From: Cyanobacteria bacterium SIG30
GTDB taxonomy: Bacteria; Cyanobacteriota; Vampirovibrionia; Gastranaerophilales; Gastranaerophilaceae
Direction of reading: 5' to 3'
Assembly: GCA_015152475.1 (NCBI GenBank)
Contig: SUTW01000009.1
Location: 1-42,851, forward strand
DNA length: 42,851 nucleotides
In this document: positions 33,119 through 40,240 of the stretch, piece after piece
How the letters are laid out: each line of letters opens with the position of its first letter
How positions within the stretch are numbered: the stretch's first letter is position 1
Notes under the pieces: generated by a model
What the model was told of the DNA's origin: nothing
The model's database searches: none
The model's input: the letters and a program-made list of their open reading frames with translations, nothing else
Translations under genes and position numbers: made by a program

Positions 33119-33496
33119 ATGTCAATTCAAGCAGTAAAAGGTGCAGGCGCGTACGCAATTCAAAGTTTAAAAAACGTTAAACAAAATGTTTCACTCTTAA
33201 AAGGTGGTGTAGAAGCTTACAAAAATGCAGCTATCGATAAAAACATTGATAGTTTAATAACTGCATACAAACCAGGAAGCAAACAATTGAAAAAAGCTAT
33301 TGGTAAAGTTGTAGAAAAAGCAACAAAAGATTATCCATCAATTGCGAAAGGCGCTAAAAAACAATTGGGTGTTGCAGGCCTTATAGTCGGTTTGGCGGTA
33401 ACTGCAGGCGCGTTATTAATCAACAAAGCCGTTAAATCAAAAGAAAACAAAGCACAAGAAGTGCCACAAGATCAAAAAGTTAACGTGGTAGCATAA
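33119..33496 (+). CDS. Hypothetical protein with C-terminal membrane segment
   Basis: 125 residues. The N-terminal two thirds are Lys/Ala-rich and helical. A hydrophobic Gly/Ala-rich segment (about 83-104, LGVAGLIVGLAVTAGALLINKAV) is followed by a short charged tail. It may be tail-anchored. The ribosome binding site AAGGAGAAAAGG is very strong, which hints at high expression. No family is recognised. It ends in a good terminator at 33551-33580. Confidence 0.6.
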   Translation: MSIQAVKGAGAYAIQSLKNVKQNVSLLKGGVEAYKNAAIDKNIDSLITAYKPGSKQLKKAIGKVVEKATKDYPSIAKGAKKQLGVAGLIVGLAVTAGALLINKAVKSKENKAQEVPQDQKVNVVA

Positions 33497-33550
33497 ATAA
33501 AAAGCAAAAATAAAAAACAAATAAAGTAGCTTGATATTGACATTTTTAAT

Positions 33551-33580
33551 AAAAAGCCCACATTGAGTTGTGGGCTTTTT
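33551..33580 (+). terminator. Intrinsic terminator
   Basis: AAAAAGCCCAC pairs with GTGGGCTTTTT over 11 bp, with a T run. It separates the hypothetical gene from the rimP promoter. Confidence 0.9.
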
Positions 33581-33603
33581 TGTAAAGTTTTTTTGAATGG
33601 CTC

Positions 33604-33632
33604 TTGCATTTTTTTTGAAAAAAGGATATAAT
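33604..33632 (+). promoter_or_regulatory. rimP-nusA promoter
   Basis: TTGCAT (33604-33609), exact 17-nt spacer, TATAAT (33627-33632). It predicts a start near 33639 and a 90-nt leader. Confidence 0.75.
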
Positions 33633-33641
33633 AAAACTGTT

Positions 33642-33663
33642 GTTAAGTTCAATTGAACTTAAC
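33642..33663 (+). promoter_or_regulatory. Perfect palindrome in the rimP-nusA leader
   Basis: GTTAAGTTCAA followed by its exact complement TTGAACTTAAC: 22 bp without a loop, beginning about 3 nt after the predicted transcription start. It could be an operator for a dimeric regulator or an RNA hairpin. Confidence 0.6.
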
Positions 33664-33682
33664 TTTTGCTAATGTGAATGCA

Positions 33683-33709
33683 GAGCGGTCAAAAGCCGTT
33701 CTTTTTTTT
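33683..33709 (+). terminator. Attenuator-like hairpin before rimP
   Basis: GAGCGG pairs with CCGTTC (one G-U) and is followed by eight T, 20 nt before the rimP ATG and after its promoter. It looks like a leader attenuator and not a gene-end terminator. Confidence 0.55.
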
Positions 33710-33728
33710 ATTTTAGTGAAGGAAAATT

Positions 33729-34211
33729 ATGAGAAACCACCTAAATAAAAAAGAACTTATAGAATCAATAACACCTGTCATCGAAAATACAGCAATGAGG
33801 TATAACCTTATACCATTAGAAATTGCTCTTGAAAAAGAAAATGACAGATGGTTTTTAAGAATTTTTATATTTTCAACCGATCACCCCGTAAACCATAAAG
33901 ATTGTGAAAATATCACACATGGTTTAGGTGACTTTTTAGATGAACTTTTACCATTTAAATATTATTTAGAAGTTTCATCACCAGGGCTTGATAGAAAAAT
34001 TAAATCTGAAAAAGAATATATTTTATTTAAAGGTCTAAAAGCAATTTTAAAATTAAAAGAAGAAATTGACGAAACAAAAGAGAAAAAAATCTCAGGCAAA
34101 ATTATTGATTATCAAAAAGGAATCGGACTCAAATTTTTGAAAGAAAATACGAATATCGAACATTTGATTCAATTAGAAAATATTTTAAGCGCAAGATTAA
34201 ATGAAGATTAG
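33729..34211 (+). CDS. rimP: Ribosome maturation factor RimP
   Basis: 160 residues with the two RimP domains: N-terminal alpha/beta (LRIFIFSTDHPVNHKDCENITHGLGDFLDE, YYLEVSSPGLDRKIKSEKEY) and a C-terminal SH3-like barrel. It assists 30S assembly. Start behind GAAGGAAAA. It is followed by nusA after 9 nt, the conserved rimP-nusA order. Confidence 0.93.
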   Translation: MRNHLNKKELIESITPVIENTAMRYNLIPLEIALEKENDRWFLRIFIFSTDHPVNHKDCENITHGLGDFLDELLPFKYYLEVSSPGLDRKIKSEKEYILFKGLKAILKLKEEIDETKEKKISGKIIDYQKGIGLKFLKENTNIEHLIQLENILSARLNED

Positions 34212-34220
34212 GAGAAAGAT

Positions 34221-35378
34221 ATGATTAAAATTGGAACAGCTTTATTTGAAGCAGCAGAACAATTAGAAAAAGAAAAAGGCATTTCAAAAGAAGTTTTAGT
34301 AAGCTCATTAGAAGATGCTCTTGTTGCAGCTTACAAAAAACATATTAGAAACAAAGATATCGACAACATCGAAACAATTTTAGATGAAGAAACTGGCGAA
34401 ATCGGTGTTTTTAGCACAAAAGTTGTTGTAAAAGAAGTCGAAGACCCAGATACACAAATTTCTTTAACAGAAGCAAAAGAAATCGACGACGAAGTTGAAC
34501 TTGAAGACGAAGTAAAAATCGAAGTAACTCCGGAAAACTTCGGCAGAATAGCAGCACAAAGCGCTAAACAAGTTATCACTCAAAGAATTAGAGAAGCTGA
34601 ACGTAAACTTATTTTAGATGAATTTGTAAGCAAAAAAGGTACTTTGATTACAGGTATAGTTCAAAGAAAAGATGAACGCGGAAACGTTATTGTTAATATT
34701 GGCAAAACTGACGCTATTATGCCACGCAAAGAACAATTACCAGGCGAATTTTACAAAACTGGCAACCGTGTAAGAGTTTTTGTTTTAAATGTTAAAGAAA
34801 CTCAAAAACTTCCACAAGTTATCGTTTCTCAAGCACATAGTGAAATTGTAAGAGAATTATTTGAACTTGAAGTTCCAGAAATTGAAGACGGAATTGTTGA
34901 AATTAAATCAATTGCAAGAGAAGCAGGTTACAGAACAAAACTTGCAGTATGGTCAAATGACCCAACAGTTGATTCAGTTGGTGCTTGTATCGGACCTAGA
35001 GGTTCTAGAATTCAAACAATTGTTTCTGAACTTAAAAATGAAAAAATTGACATCGTAAGATATTCACAAGATTCTGTTGAATACATTGTAAACGCATTAT
35101 CTCCAGCAAGAATCTTGTCTGTTGACATCTTAGCAGATGACGAAGAAAACCATGAAGCACTTGTTATTGTTCCAGATGATCAATTGTCACTTGCAATCGG
35201 TCGCGAAGGACAAAACGTAAGACTTGCTCACAGATTAACAAACTGGAAAATTGATATCAAAAGCGAAAGCAGAGCAAAACAAATGGATTTAAACCGCGGT
35301 GTTGAAATAGATGAAGAAACATACAGCCAAGAAGAAGTTGACGTTGACGCATCTGAAGATATGGCGGAAGAAATTTAA
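34221..35378 (+). CDS. nusA: Transcription termination/antitermination factor NusA
   Basis: 385 residues. N-terminal RNA-polymerase-binding domain (about 1-125, ALVAAYKKH ... AKQVITQRIREAER), S1 domain (about 135-200, GTLITGIVQRKDERGNVIVNIGK), then two KH domains (IKSIAREAGYRTKLAVWSNDPTVDSVGACIGPRGSRIQ and SLAIGREGQNVRLAHRLTNWKIDI). It ends in a short acidic tail and lacks the two C-terminal acidic repeats of E. coli NusA, as in many non-proteobacteria. The leader structures upstream could be targets of its own regulation. It overlaps the next gene by one base (TAATG). Confidence 0.97.
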   Translation: MIKIGTALFEAAEQLEKEKGISKEVLVSSLEDALVAAYKKHIRNKDIDNIETILDEETGEIGVFSTKVVVKEVEDPDTQISLTEAKEIDDEVELEDEVKIEVTPENFGRIAAQSAKQVITQRIREAERKLILDEFVSKKGTLITGIVQRKDERGNVIVNIGKTDAIMPRKEQLPGEFYKTGNRVRVFVLNVKETQKLPQVIVSQAHSEIVRELFELEVPEIEDGIVEIKSIAREAGYRTKLAVWSNDPTVDSVGACIGPRGSRIQTIVSELKNEKIDIVRYSQDSVEYIVNALSPARILSVDILADDEENHEALVIVPDDQLSLAIGREGQNVRLAHRLTNWKIDIKSESRAKQMDLNRGVEIDEETYSQEEVDVDASEDMAEEI

Positions 35379-36256
35379 TGTTAAAAGTTGTCATCATAGG
35401 CTATGGCGAAATGCTTGCCTCATTAGTTGAAGGCATACGCTTTTCAAACCATAAAATTGTTGGCATATTAAGATATGACAGGGTAAGATTTTCAAAATCT
35501 GCCCTGTTTTTTAAAGATATTTTTAACCCATCTAAAGATTTGTCTTATATAAAAAGTTTAAAAATCAAGGACATTAATGCAACAAGCGTCAATTGCAAAA
35601 AATTTATAAAACAAATAGAAAAACTAAATGCAGACGTTGTTTTGGTTGGTTCTTGGGGCGAAAAAATAAAACCAGAACTTTTTAAAAATATAAAATATGG
35701 TGTCATAAATTGTCATCCTGCGCTTTTACCAAAACACAGAGGTGCAAACCCTTATTTTTGGGCAATAAAAAATGGTGATGAGAAGTCTGGTGTCACTTTC
35801 CATCAAGTCAATGAAAAATTTGATGCAGGCGACATTTTATTCCAAGGGGCAATAAAAATTGAACCTTATATGAACAGTTTAGATTTAAAATTAAAAGCAT
35901 GTAAGGTCGCAGAAATTATGGTTAAAGACCTTTTAAATGATATGGAAAAAGGCATTTTGATTCCAACCAAACAAATTGAAAGCAAAGCAACTTTTGAAAA
36001 ACAAATAAGTCCAGATGATTTAATTATTGATTTAACAAAAACAATAAATGAAATAAACAACCATATAAGAGCCCTTGCACCAAGATTTAAACCACTTTAC
36101 AGATATCAAAATAAAATTTATGAAATTGATAAAATTAATTTTATTGAAGATAATGATTTTTCAAAAAATTTTAAAAATGGAGAACTTATAAAAGAAGATG
36201 GCAAAATAAGCATTTTTAAATGCCAAGATGGAATTATTGAAATATTAAATTACTAA
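35378..36256 (+). CDS. Formyltransferase-family protein (Fmt-like)
   Basis: 292 residues. Catalytic triad of formyltransferases is visible: Asn111 and His113 in INCHPALLPKHRGANP, and Asp149 in FDAGDIL, with SGVTFHQV between. The C-terminal part (about 205-290) resembles the Fmt OB-like domain (PDDLIIDLTKTINEINNHIRAL). The N-terminus (VVIIGYGEMLASLVEGI) departs from the GTPEFA start of methionyl-tRNA formyltransferase, and no second fmt is in the window. It is either a divergent Fmt or a sugar/nucleotide-sugar formyltransferase. Its start overlaps the nusA stop, so it belongs to the rimP-nusA operon. Confidence 0.8.
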   Translation: MLKVVIIGYGEMLASLVEGIRFSNHKIVGILRYDRVRFSKSALFFKDIFNPSKDLSYIKSLKIKDINATSVNCKKFIKQIEKLNADVVLVGSWGEKIKPELFKNIKYGVINCHPALLPKHRGANPYFWAIKNGDEKSGVTFHQVNEKFDAGDILFQGAIKIEPYMNSLDLKLKACKVAEIMVKDLLNDMEKGILIPTKQIESKATFEKQISPDDLIIDLTKTINEINNHIRALAPRFKPLYRYQNKIYEIDKINFIEDNDFSKNFKNGELIKEDGKISIFKCQDGIIEILNY

Positions 36257-36261
36257 AAAAT

Positions 36262-36288
36262 TTGCATTTAATTTTTGCTTATTATAGA
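36262..36288 (+). promoter_or_regulatory. Possible promoter of the tRNA-Arg unit
   Basis: TTGCAT (36262-36267), 15-nt spacer, TATAGA (36283-36288). The start would fall near 36295, so the two 99-bp repeats would be part of the tRNA precursor. Confidence 0.4.
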
Positions 36289-36309
36289 ATTTATTTACAA
36301 AATGAAAAT

Positions 36310-36408
36310 GTGCCTGTAGCTCACTTGGTGAGTTTATGAGACAAAGTAGCTTGACTACATGTTCTATCCAGCTGAGTTACAAGGAACAAACAAAATTGAA
36401 TATTAAAT
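36310..36408 (+). repeat. 99-bp tRNA-derived tandem repeat, copy 1
   Basis: The unit begins with the 14 bases GTGCCTGTAGCTCA, identical to the 5' end of tRNA-Arg at 36508. It later contains CTATCCAGCTGAGTTAC, which is the reverse complement of tRNA-Arg bases 8-24 with one change. The two ends pair as GTAGCTCA with TGAGTTAC (one G-U) plus CCT/AGG, and inner hairpins CTCAC/GTGAG and GTAG/CTAC lie between. It is not a full tRNA in either strand: there is no T-arm. Confidence 0.85.
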
Positions 36409-36507
36409 GTGCCTGTAGCTCACTTGGTGAGTTTATGAGACAAAGTAGCTTGACTACATGTTCTATCCAGCTGAGTTACAAGGAACAAACAAAATTGAAT
36501 ATTAAAT
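36409..36507 (+). repeat. 99-bp tRNA-derived tandem repeat, copy 2
   Basis: Base-for-base identical to copy 1 and immediately adjacent. It ends right at the first base of tRNA-Arg, so three GTGCCTG starts are spaced exactly 99 bp apart. Confidence 0.85.
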
Positions 36508-36584
36508 GTGCCTGTAGCTCAGCTGGATAGAGTGTTTGGCTACGAACCAAAAGGTCGGGGGTTCGAATCCCTCCAGGCACGCCA
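36508..36584 (+). tRNA. tRNA-Arg (anticodon ACG)
   Basis: Acceptor GTGCCTG pairs with CAGGCAC, discriminator G, and CCA is encoded (36582-36584). D-arm GCTC/GAGT; anticodon arm TTTGG-CTACGAA-CCAAA gives ACG; T-arm GGGGG-TTCGAAT-CCCTC. A34 would need deamination to inosine by TadA. Confidence 0.95.
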
Positions 36585-36592
36585 TTAAAATT

Positions 36593-36616
36593 AAAGCCCT
36601 TAAATGGGCTTTTTTT
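36593..36616 (+). terminator. Intrinsic terminator after tRNA-Arg
   Basis: AAAGCCC pairs with GGGCTTT, followed by a run of T. Confidence 0.85.
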
Positions 36617-36705
36617 GGAGATATAAACAAAAAACATTGAAAATTAATTCTTACAAAACCCAACTATTTTATTAAAATAAAGAAATAGCTAAATGAGGAT
36701 AAAAT

Positions 36706-37146
36706 ATGTTTAACGATTTTAAAAATGCATTAAAGGATAATTATGGCCTTTTTACAATTATTACTTTTTGCAATTTATTGTTTCTATTCTTAGGCAACAC
36801 ATCAATTGATTATGGTTTTTCCTACAATGAATTTATTTTTAGTAACGACCTATATTATCCAAGTTCTGTATTTTTGTTATGGAATTTATTTGTATTTTTT
36901 ATCTGGTCAGCCATTAAACAATATAAGGAAAACCCAAACAGCAAATGGTTTTTGGTTTATTTAATGATGATAATTTTATATAACCCAATTTATAGAATCG
37001 CAGCTCACAAATATTTTGATGATTTCGCTTCCGTTATTTTAATCATCCTCACTTTAATTGCAATAATTGATAAAAAGTATTGTGTTCAATTTAAAGATTT
37101 CTTAATAAAAAAAATAATGAATTTTTTAAAAAATAAAAAACATTAA
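36706..37146 (+). CDS. Hypothetical membrane protein
   Basis: 146 residues with about four hydrophobic segments (13-30, 52-70, 82-100, 108-124) and a Lys-rich C-terminal tail. The loop between helices contains YNPIYRIAAHKYFDDF. No certain family; it is reminiscent of small four-helix proteins of unknown function. GAGGA lies 7-8 nt before the ATG as ribosome binding site. Single gene between tRNA-Arg and tcdA. Confidence 0.6.
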   Translation: MFNDFKNALKDNYGLFTIITFCNLLFLFLGNTSIDYGFSYNEFIFSNDLYYPSSVFLLWNLFVFFIWSAIKQYKENPNSKWFLVYLMMIILYNPIYRIAAHKYFDDFASVILIILTLIAIIDKKYCVQFKDFLIKKIMNFLKNKKH

Positions 37147-37156
37147 CCAAACATAT

Positions 37157-37185
37157 TTGCCTTTTTAAAAATTTCAACATATCAT
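37157..37185 (+). promoter_or_regulatory. Promoter of tcdA, predicted leaderless
   Basis: TTGCCT (37157-37162), 17-nt spacer, TATCAT (37180-37185), then 6 nt to the ATG at 37192. Confidence 0.5.
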
Positions 37186-37191
37186 AATCTT

Positions 37192-37875
37192 ATGAACGAT
37201 TGGCTATCAAGAACAAAAAGCTTATTTGGAGATGAAGCAATTGAAAAGTTGAGCAATTGTCATGTTATTGTATTTGGCATAGGCGGAGTTGGCGGACATT
37301 TGACTGAAGCCTTAGTGCGTTGCGGGATTAAAAAAATTGATGTTGTTGACAATGACAAAGTTATCCCATCAAACATAAACAGACAAATAATTGCAACAAC
37401 AAAAACCGTTGGCAAATTTAAAGTTGATGCCATAGAAGAAAGATTAAAAGAAATAAACCCTAATTGCGAAATTAAAAAATACAAAACATTTTTCTTACCT
37501 GAAACATCATCAGAATTTGATTTTTCAAAATATGATTACATAGTTGACGCAATAGATACAGTCAAAGGAAAAATTGAGTTAATTAAAAAAGCAAATGAAC
37601 ACAAAAAGCCAATAATCACAGCTTTAGGTGCAGGGAATAAAATTGACCCTACGAAATTTGAAGTTTCGGACATTTACAAAACTTCTGTTTGTCCGCTTGC
37701 AAGAGTAATGAGAACAGAACTTAAAAAAATAGGAATAAAAAAACTAAAAGTTGTTTATTCAAAAGAAAATCCAATAAAAAATAATTCAAAAACACCGTCA
37801 AGTTGCGCTTTTTGCCCATCAGTTATGGGCTTAATAATGGCAGGCGAAGTTGTTAAAGACTTAATTAATAATTAA
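37192..37875 (+). CDS. tcdA: E1-like tRNA threonylcarbamoyladenosine dehydratase
   Basis: 227 residues of the ThiF/MoeB/TcdA fold. It activates t6A with ATP to form cyclic t6A at tRNA position 37. Nucleotide motif VFGIGGVGGHLTEAL (about 27-41), DNDKVIPSNINRQ, DAIDTVKGKIELI, and the C-terminal CAFCPSVMG block. The short length and WLSRTKSLFGDEAIEKL start match TcdA rather than ThiF. Its 3' end overlaps the convergent deiminase-like gene by 11 nt. Confidence 0.88.
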   Translation: MNDWLSRTKSLFGDEAIEKLSNCHVIVFGIGGVGGHLTEALVRCGIKKIDVVDNDKVIPSNINRQIIATTKTVGKFKVDAIEERLKEINPNCEIKKYKTFFLPETSSEFDFSKYDYIVDAIDTVKGKIELIKKANEHKKPIITALGAGNKIDPTKFEVSDIYKTSVCPLARVMRTELKKIGIKKLKVVYSKENPIKNNSKTPSSCAFCPSVMGLIMAGEVVKDLINN

Positions 37876-38893
37876 AATTTGGTTCTTCCGCACAAAGACA
37901 ATGAACACCACCATCTGCAATTAAGAAATTTTGCATATTATTTTCGCCAAATACTCTTGCTTCCTTGCCTAATATAAAATCGACTTTAGCTATATTTGGA
38001 ACTTTTTTTCTTAAATCATTTTCAAATATTTTTTGCAATTTTTCTTGTTCTTTAGTTGTATTTTCTGCAGAATTTGTGATGTAAACCAATTTTCCATCAT
38101 TTCTTTTATGAACAATTGCATTCATAAAATTAGCACCAAAAGAATAAATCCCGCCAATTAAAATAGGTTTAAAACCTTGTGCTTCTAGCATTTTTGCAAT
38201 TTCTTTACCATAAATTTGTCTTCTGCCCCTTGCAATATCTTCTCTTGTTTTTTCTGCATAACGCTTTAAATTTTGTTTTTCACGAGTTGGTATATTTAAT
38301 TTTTCTATATTTTCTAAAGCTTCTTCCTCATCATTAACTAAAATATAAGGATACCCTATTGGACGCACAATCATATCTATATGAAAAGCAGTTTGCGGAA
38401 TTATATGTATATTTTCAGCTTTAATATTTTGAATTTGTGCAATTTTCTTGACGTCCTCTTCAGAAGATTTACCTGCTAAGATATATTTTTCTCCATTTTC
38501 TTTTTCGCCTATAAAAAAATTTCCACCCTCTGTTTTCAATCTTGTTTCGGATTCTGCAATCCCCATTTCCTTAAAACGCTTACTTAACCTTGTTGGCAGG
38601 GAAGATGCTCCATCGGTTGAAAGAACTTCAACACCATTTTTGCCTTTAATAAAAAGCATTTTATCCTGGTTCCAAATATTCATATAACCACCAACCCAAA
38701 TATCAGGAACAGCACCTTCAAAAATGTTATCAGCCGTTGTTGAATATAATTTTATTCCTTCTCTTTTACAGACATTATTTAAATCTTCTACAATATCAAG
38801 GTCACATCTTTTTTCAAGAGTGCCCAAATATAAATTTTTTATAGAAGTTGCATCATAGCCTTTAAAATTTTGCGTCGTGAATGTTAATTTCAT
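37865..38893 (-). CDS. Deiminase-fold protein (agmatine/peptidyl-arginine deiminase-like), copy A
   Basis: 342 residues. It shows the four active-site signatures of the guanidino-modifying superfamily in order: W74-NQ-D77 (like WxRDxGP), E122-GGN, H171-x-D173 followed by RPIGYPYILVND (like HVDxxxRFxxPxxVL), and the C-terminal GGVHC with nucleophile Cys332. This set is diagnostic for agmatine deiminase and PAD-type enzymes that hydrolyse a guanidino group to a ureido group. The N-terminus NFKGYDATSIKNLYL is shared with the neighbour. There is no signal peptide. It lies 38 nt behind the paralogue at 38932-40131; the pair forms an operon. Overall sequence is far from standard agmatine deiminase, so the substrate is unknown. 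Confidence 0.75.
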   Translation of the reverse strand: MKLTFTTQNFKGYDATSIKNLYLGTLEKRCDLDIVEDLNNVCKREGIKLYSTTADNIFEGAVPDIWVGGYMNIWNQDKMLFIKGKNGVEVLSTDGASSLPTRLSKRFKEMGIAESETRLKTEGGNFFIGEKENGEKYILAGKSSEEDVKKIAQIQNIKAENIHIIPQTAFHIDMIVRPIGYPYILVNDEEEALENIEKLNIPTREKQNLKRYAEKTREDIARGRRQIYGKEIAKMLEAQGFKPILIGGIYSFGANFMNAIVHKRNDGKLVYITNSAENTTKEQEKLQKIFENDLRKKVPNIAKVDFILGKEARVFGENNMQNFLIADGGVHCLCAEEPNFNY

Positions 38894-38931
38894 AATACCT
38901 TAACGCTTCTAAAACCAAAATTTTGCCATAG

Positions 38932-40131
38932 CTAACATTCTTCTTCAAAATCAGGTACTTCTGCGCAAAGACAATGGATTCCACCCCTAAGTTCATTTAA
39001 ATACCTCATCATTAAATTATCATTATTGTCACAAATTGCCCCTTGGACATAATAAAATTTGTCAATTTGAGGACAAGCCTTAGAAACATCTTCCTCAAAC
39101 TTATCTTGCAAAAATTTATATCTTTTATCATCACAAATAGCAGAATTAGTTATATAAGCCAATTTTCCATCATTTCTTTTATTAACAATTGCATTCATAA
39201 AATTGACTTTGTAGTTTCCAAGCGCACCTGAAACCATAATTGGCACAAAACCCATTTTTTCAAGCTGATTTTTTATAATACTAGAATCCACATAATTTTT
39301 TTCATGTTGGCGCAGGTGCTTTCTTATACCATTTAAAAATTTATCAGAACAATAAAACTTCTTTTCAAGTTCAAACAGATTCTTTTTAACTAATTCTTCA
39401 TCATTTACAAGTATATACGGATATTCTAATGGTCTTATTGCCATGTCAAGATGAAAATCTGGCTGAAATAAAATATGTAAGTTTTCTTTCTTAACATCAA
39501 ATTCCTTACAAAAAAGTTCTTTTGTATGTTCTTCCCATTGTTCTTGACTATCGTGATATTCTCTTATATGAAGGCTTGACGGGAATAAAAAGTATGAATT
39601 ACTACATATTATGGACTGCAATCTTTTTGCATCGAAATTTTTAATATCTTTTGTTTTCAAAAATTGATAAATTGAACTAGCATCGAATGTTGAACTGCCG
39701 ACAATTAAATAATTATCTCCATTGTCTTTTTTGCCAAGAAAAATATTGCCACCTTCAAGAACAAGTTCAGTTTCTTTCGCCTCAATCCCCTGAGTTTCAG
39801 CTAAATCAACTGGCTCATCATTAATACCTTCATAATAAAGTTTTGGATAAAGGATTTTGACACCATCTGGCGTATTTATAAACATTTTATCGTCTTGTGC
39901 CCAATAATTATAATCTCCTGCGCCATGTTCTGGAAGTTGTACTGGATTTGAAGCTACTTTGCCTTTTGAATGAATAAAAACATCAAAACCTTCTCTTTTA
40001 CCAATATCATACATATTTTGGTAAACTAATTGCTGTGGTTCGGCATTAGAATTTTGCATATAAACACTTTTTATTTTTCTGGCATCATATCCAGAAAATG
40101 ATGTTTTTTTCAAACTTGGGGAAATTTTCAT
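38932..40131 (-). CDS. Deiminase-fold protein (agmatine/peptidyl-arginine deiminase-like), copy B
   Basis: 399 residues, a paralogue of the next gene. Signatures: W77-AQ-D80, E126-GGN, H227-x-D229 in DFHLDMAIRPLEYPYILVND, and GGIHC with Cys387. It has an insert of about 45 residues between the EGGN and HxD blocks (about 160-215, with EYHDSQEQWEEHTKELF) that copy A lacks. The N-terminus KKTSFSGYDARKIKSVYMQ carries the same F-x-GYDA motif. It ends in an acidic FEEEC tail. It is the first gene of the pair; no clear ribosome binding site is seen before its ATG. A secreted or effector role is possible only as speculation. Confidence 0.75.
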   Translation of the reverse strand: MKISPSLKKTSFSGYDARKIKSVYMQNSNAEPQQLVYQNMYDIGKREGFDVFIHSKGKVASNPVQLPEHGAGDYNYWAQDDKMFINTPDGVKILYPKLYYEGINDEPVDLAETQGIEAKETELVLEGGNIFLGKKDNGDNYLIVGSSTFDASSIYQFLKTKDIKNFDAKRLQSIICSNSYFLFPSSLHIREYHDSQEQWEEHTKELFCKEFDVKKENLHILFQPDFHLDMAIRPLEYPYILVNDEELVKKNLFELEKKFYCSDKFLNGIRKHLRQHEKNYVDSSIIKNQLEKMGFVPIMVSGALGNYKVNFMNAIVNKRNDGKLAYITNSAICDDKRYKFLQDKFEEDVSKACPQIDKFYYVQGAICDNNDNLMMRYLNELRGGIHCLCAEVPDFEEEC

Positions 40132-40184
40132 ATAATTTTAAAACATATGAAAATAAAGTTTTGCTTATAACAAAAATATAATAT

Positions 40185-40213
40185 TTATGCCCCACTTTAA
40201 AAGCGGGGCATAA
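40185..40213 (-). terminator. Terminator-like hairpin after the repeat protein
   Basis: TTATGCCCC pairs with GGGGCATAA with an inner CTT/AAG stem. On minus the T tract is imperfect (ATATTATATTTTTG). It lies 28 nt after the stop of the repeat protein. Confidence 0.6.
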
Positions 40214-40240
40214 GTTTTAAGGTCATAAATCAGTAGAATC

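Noticed and set aside
36310-36507. CRISPR array or two complete extra tRNA genes
   Set aside because: Repeats are directly adjacent with no variable spacers, and neither strand of the unit has a T-arm or full acceptor stem.
36336-36530. 64-codon open frame across the 99-bp repeats
   Set aside because: It reads through the tandem repeats and into tRNA-Arg; the repeated peptide is a by-product of the repeat.
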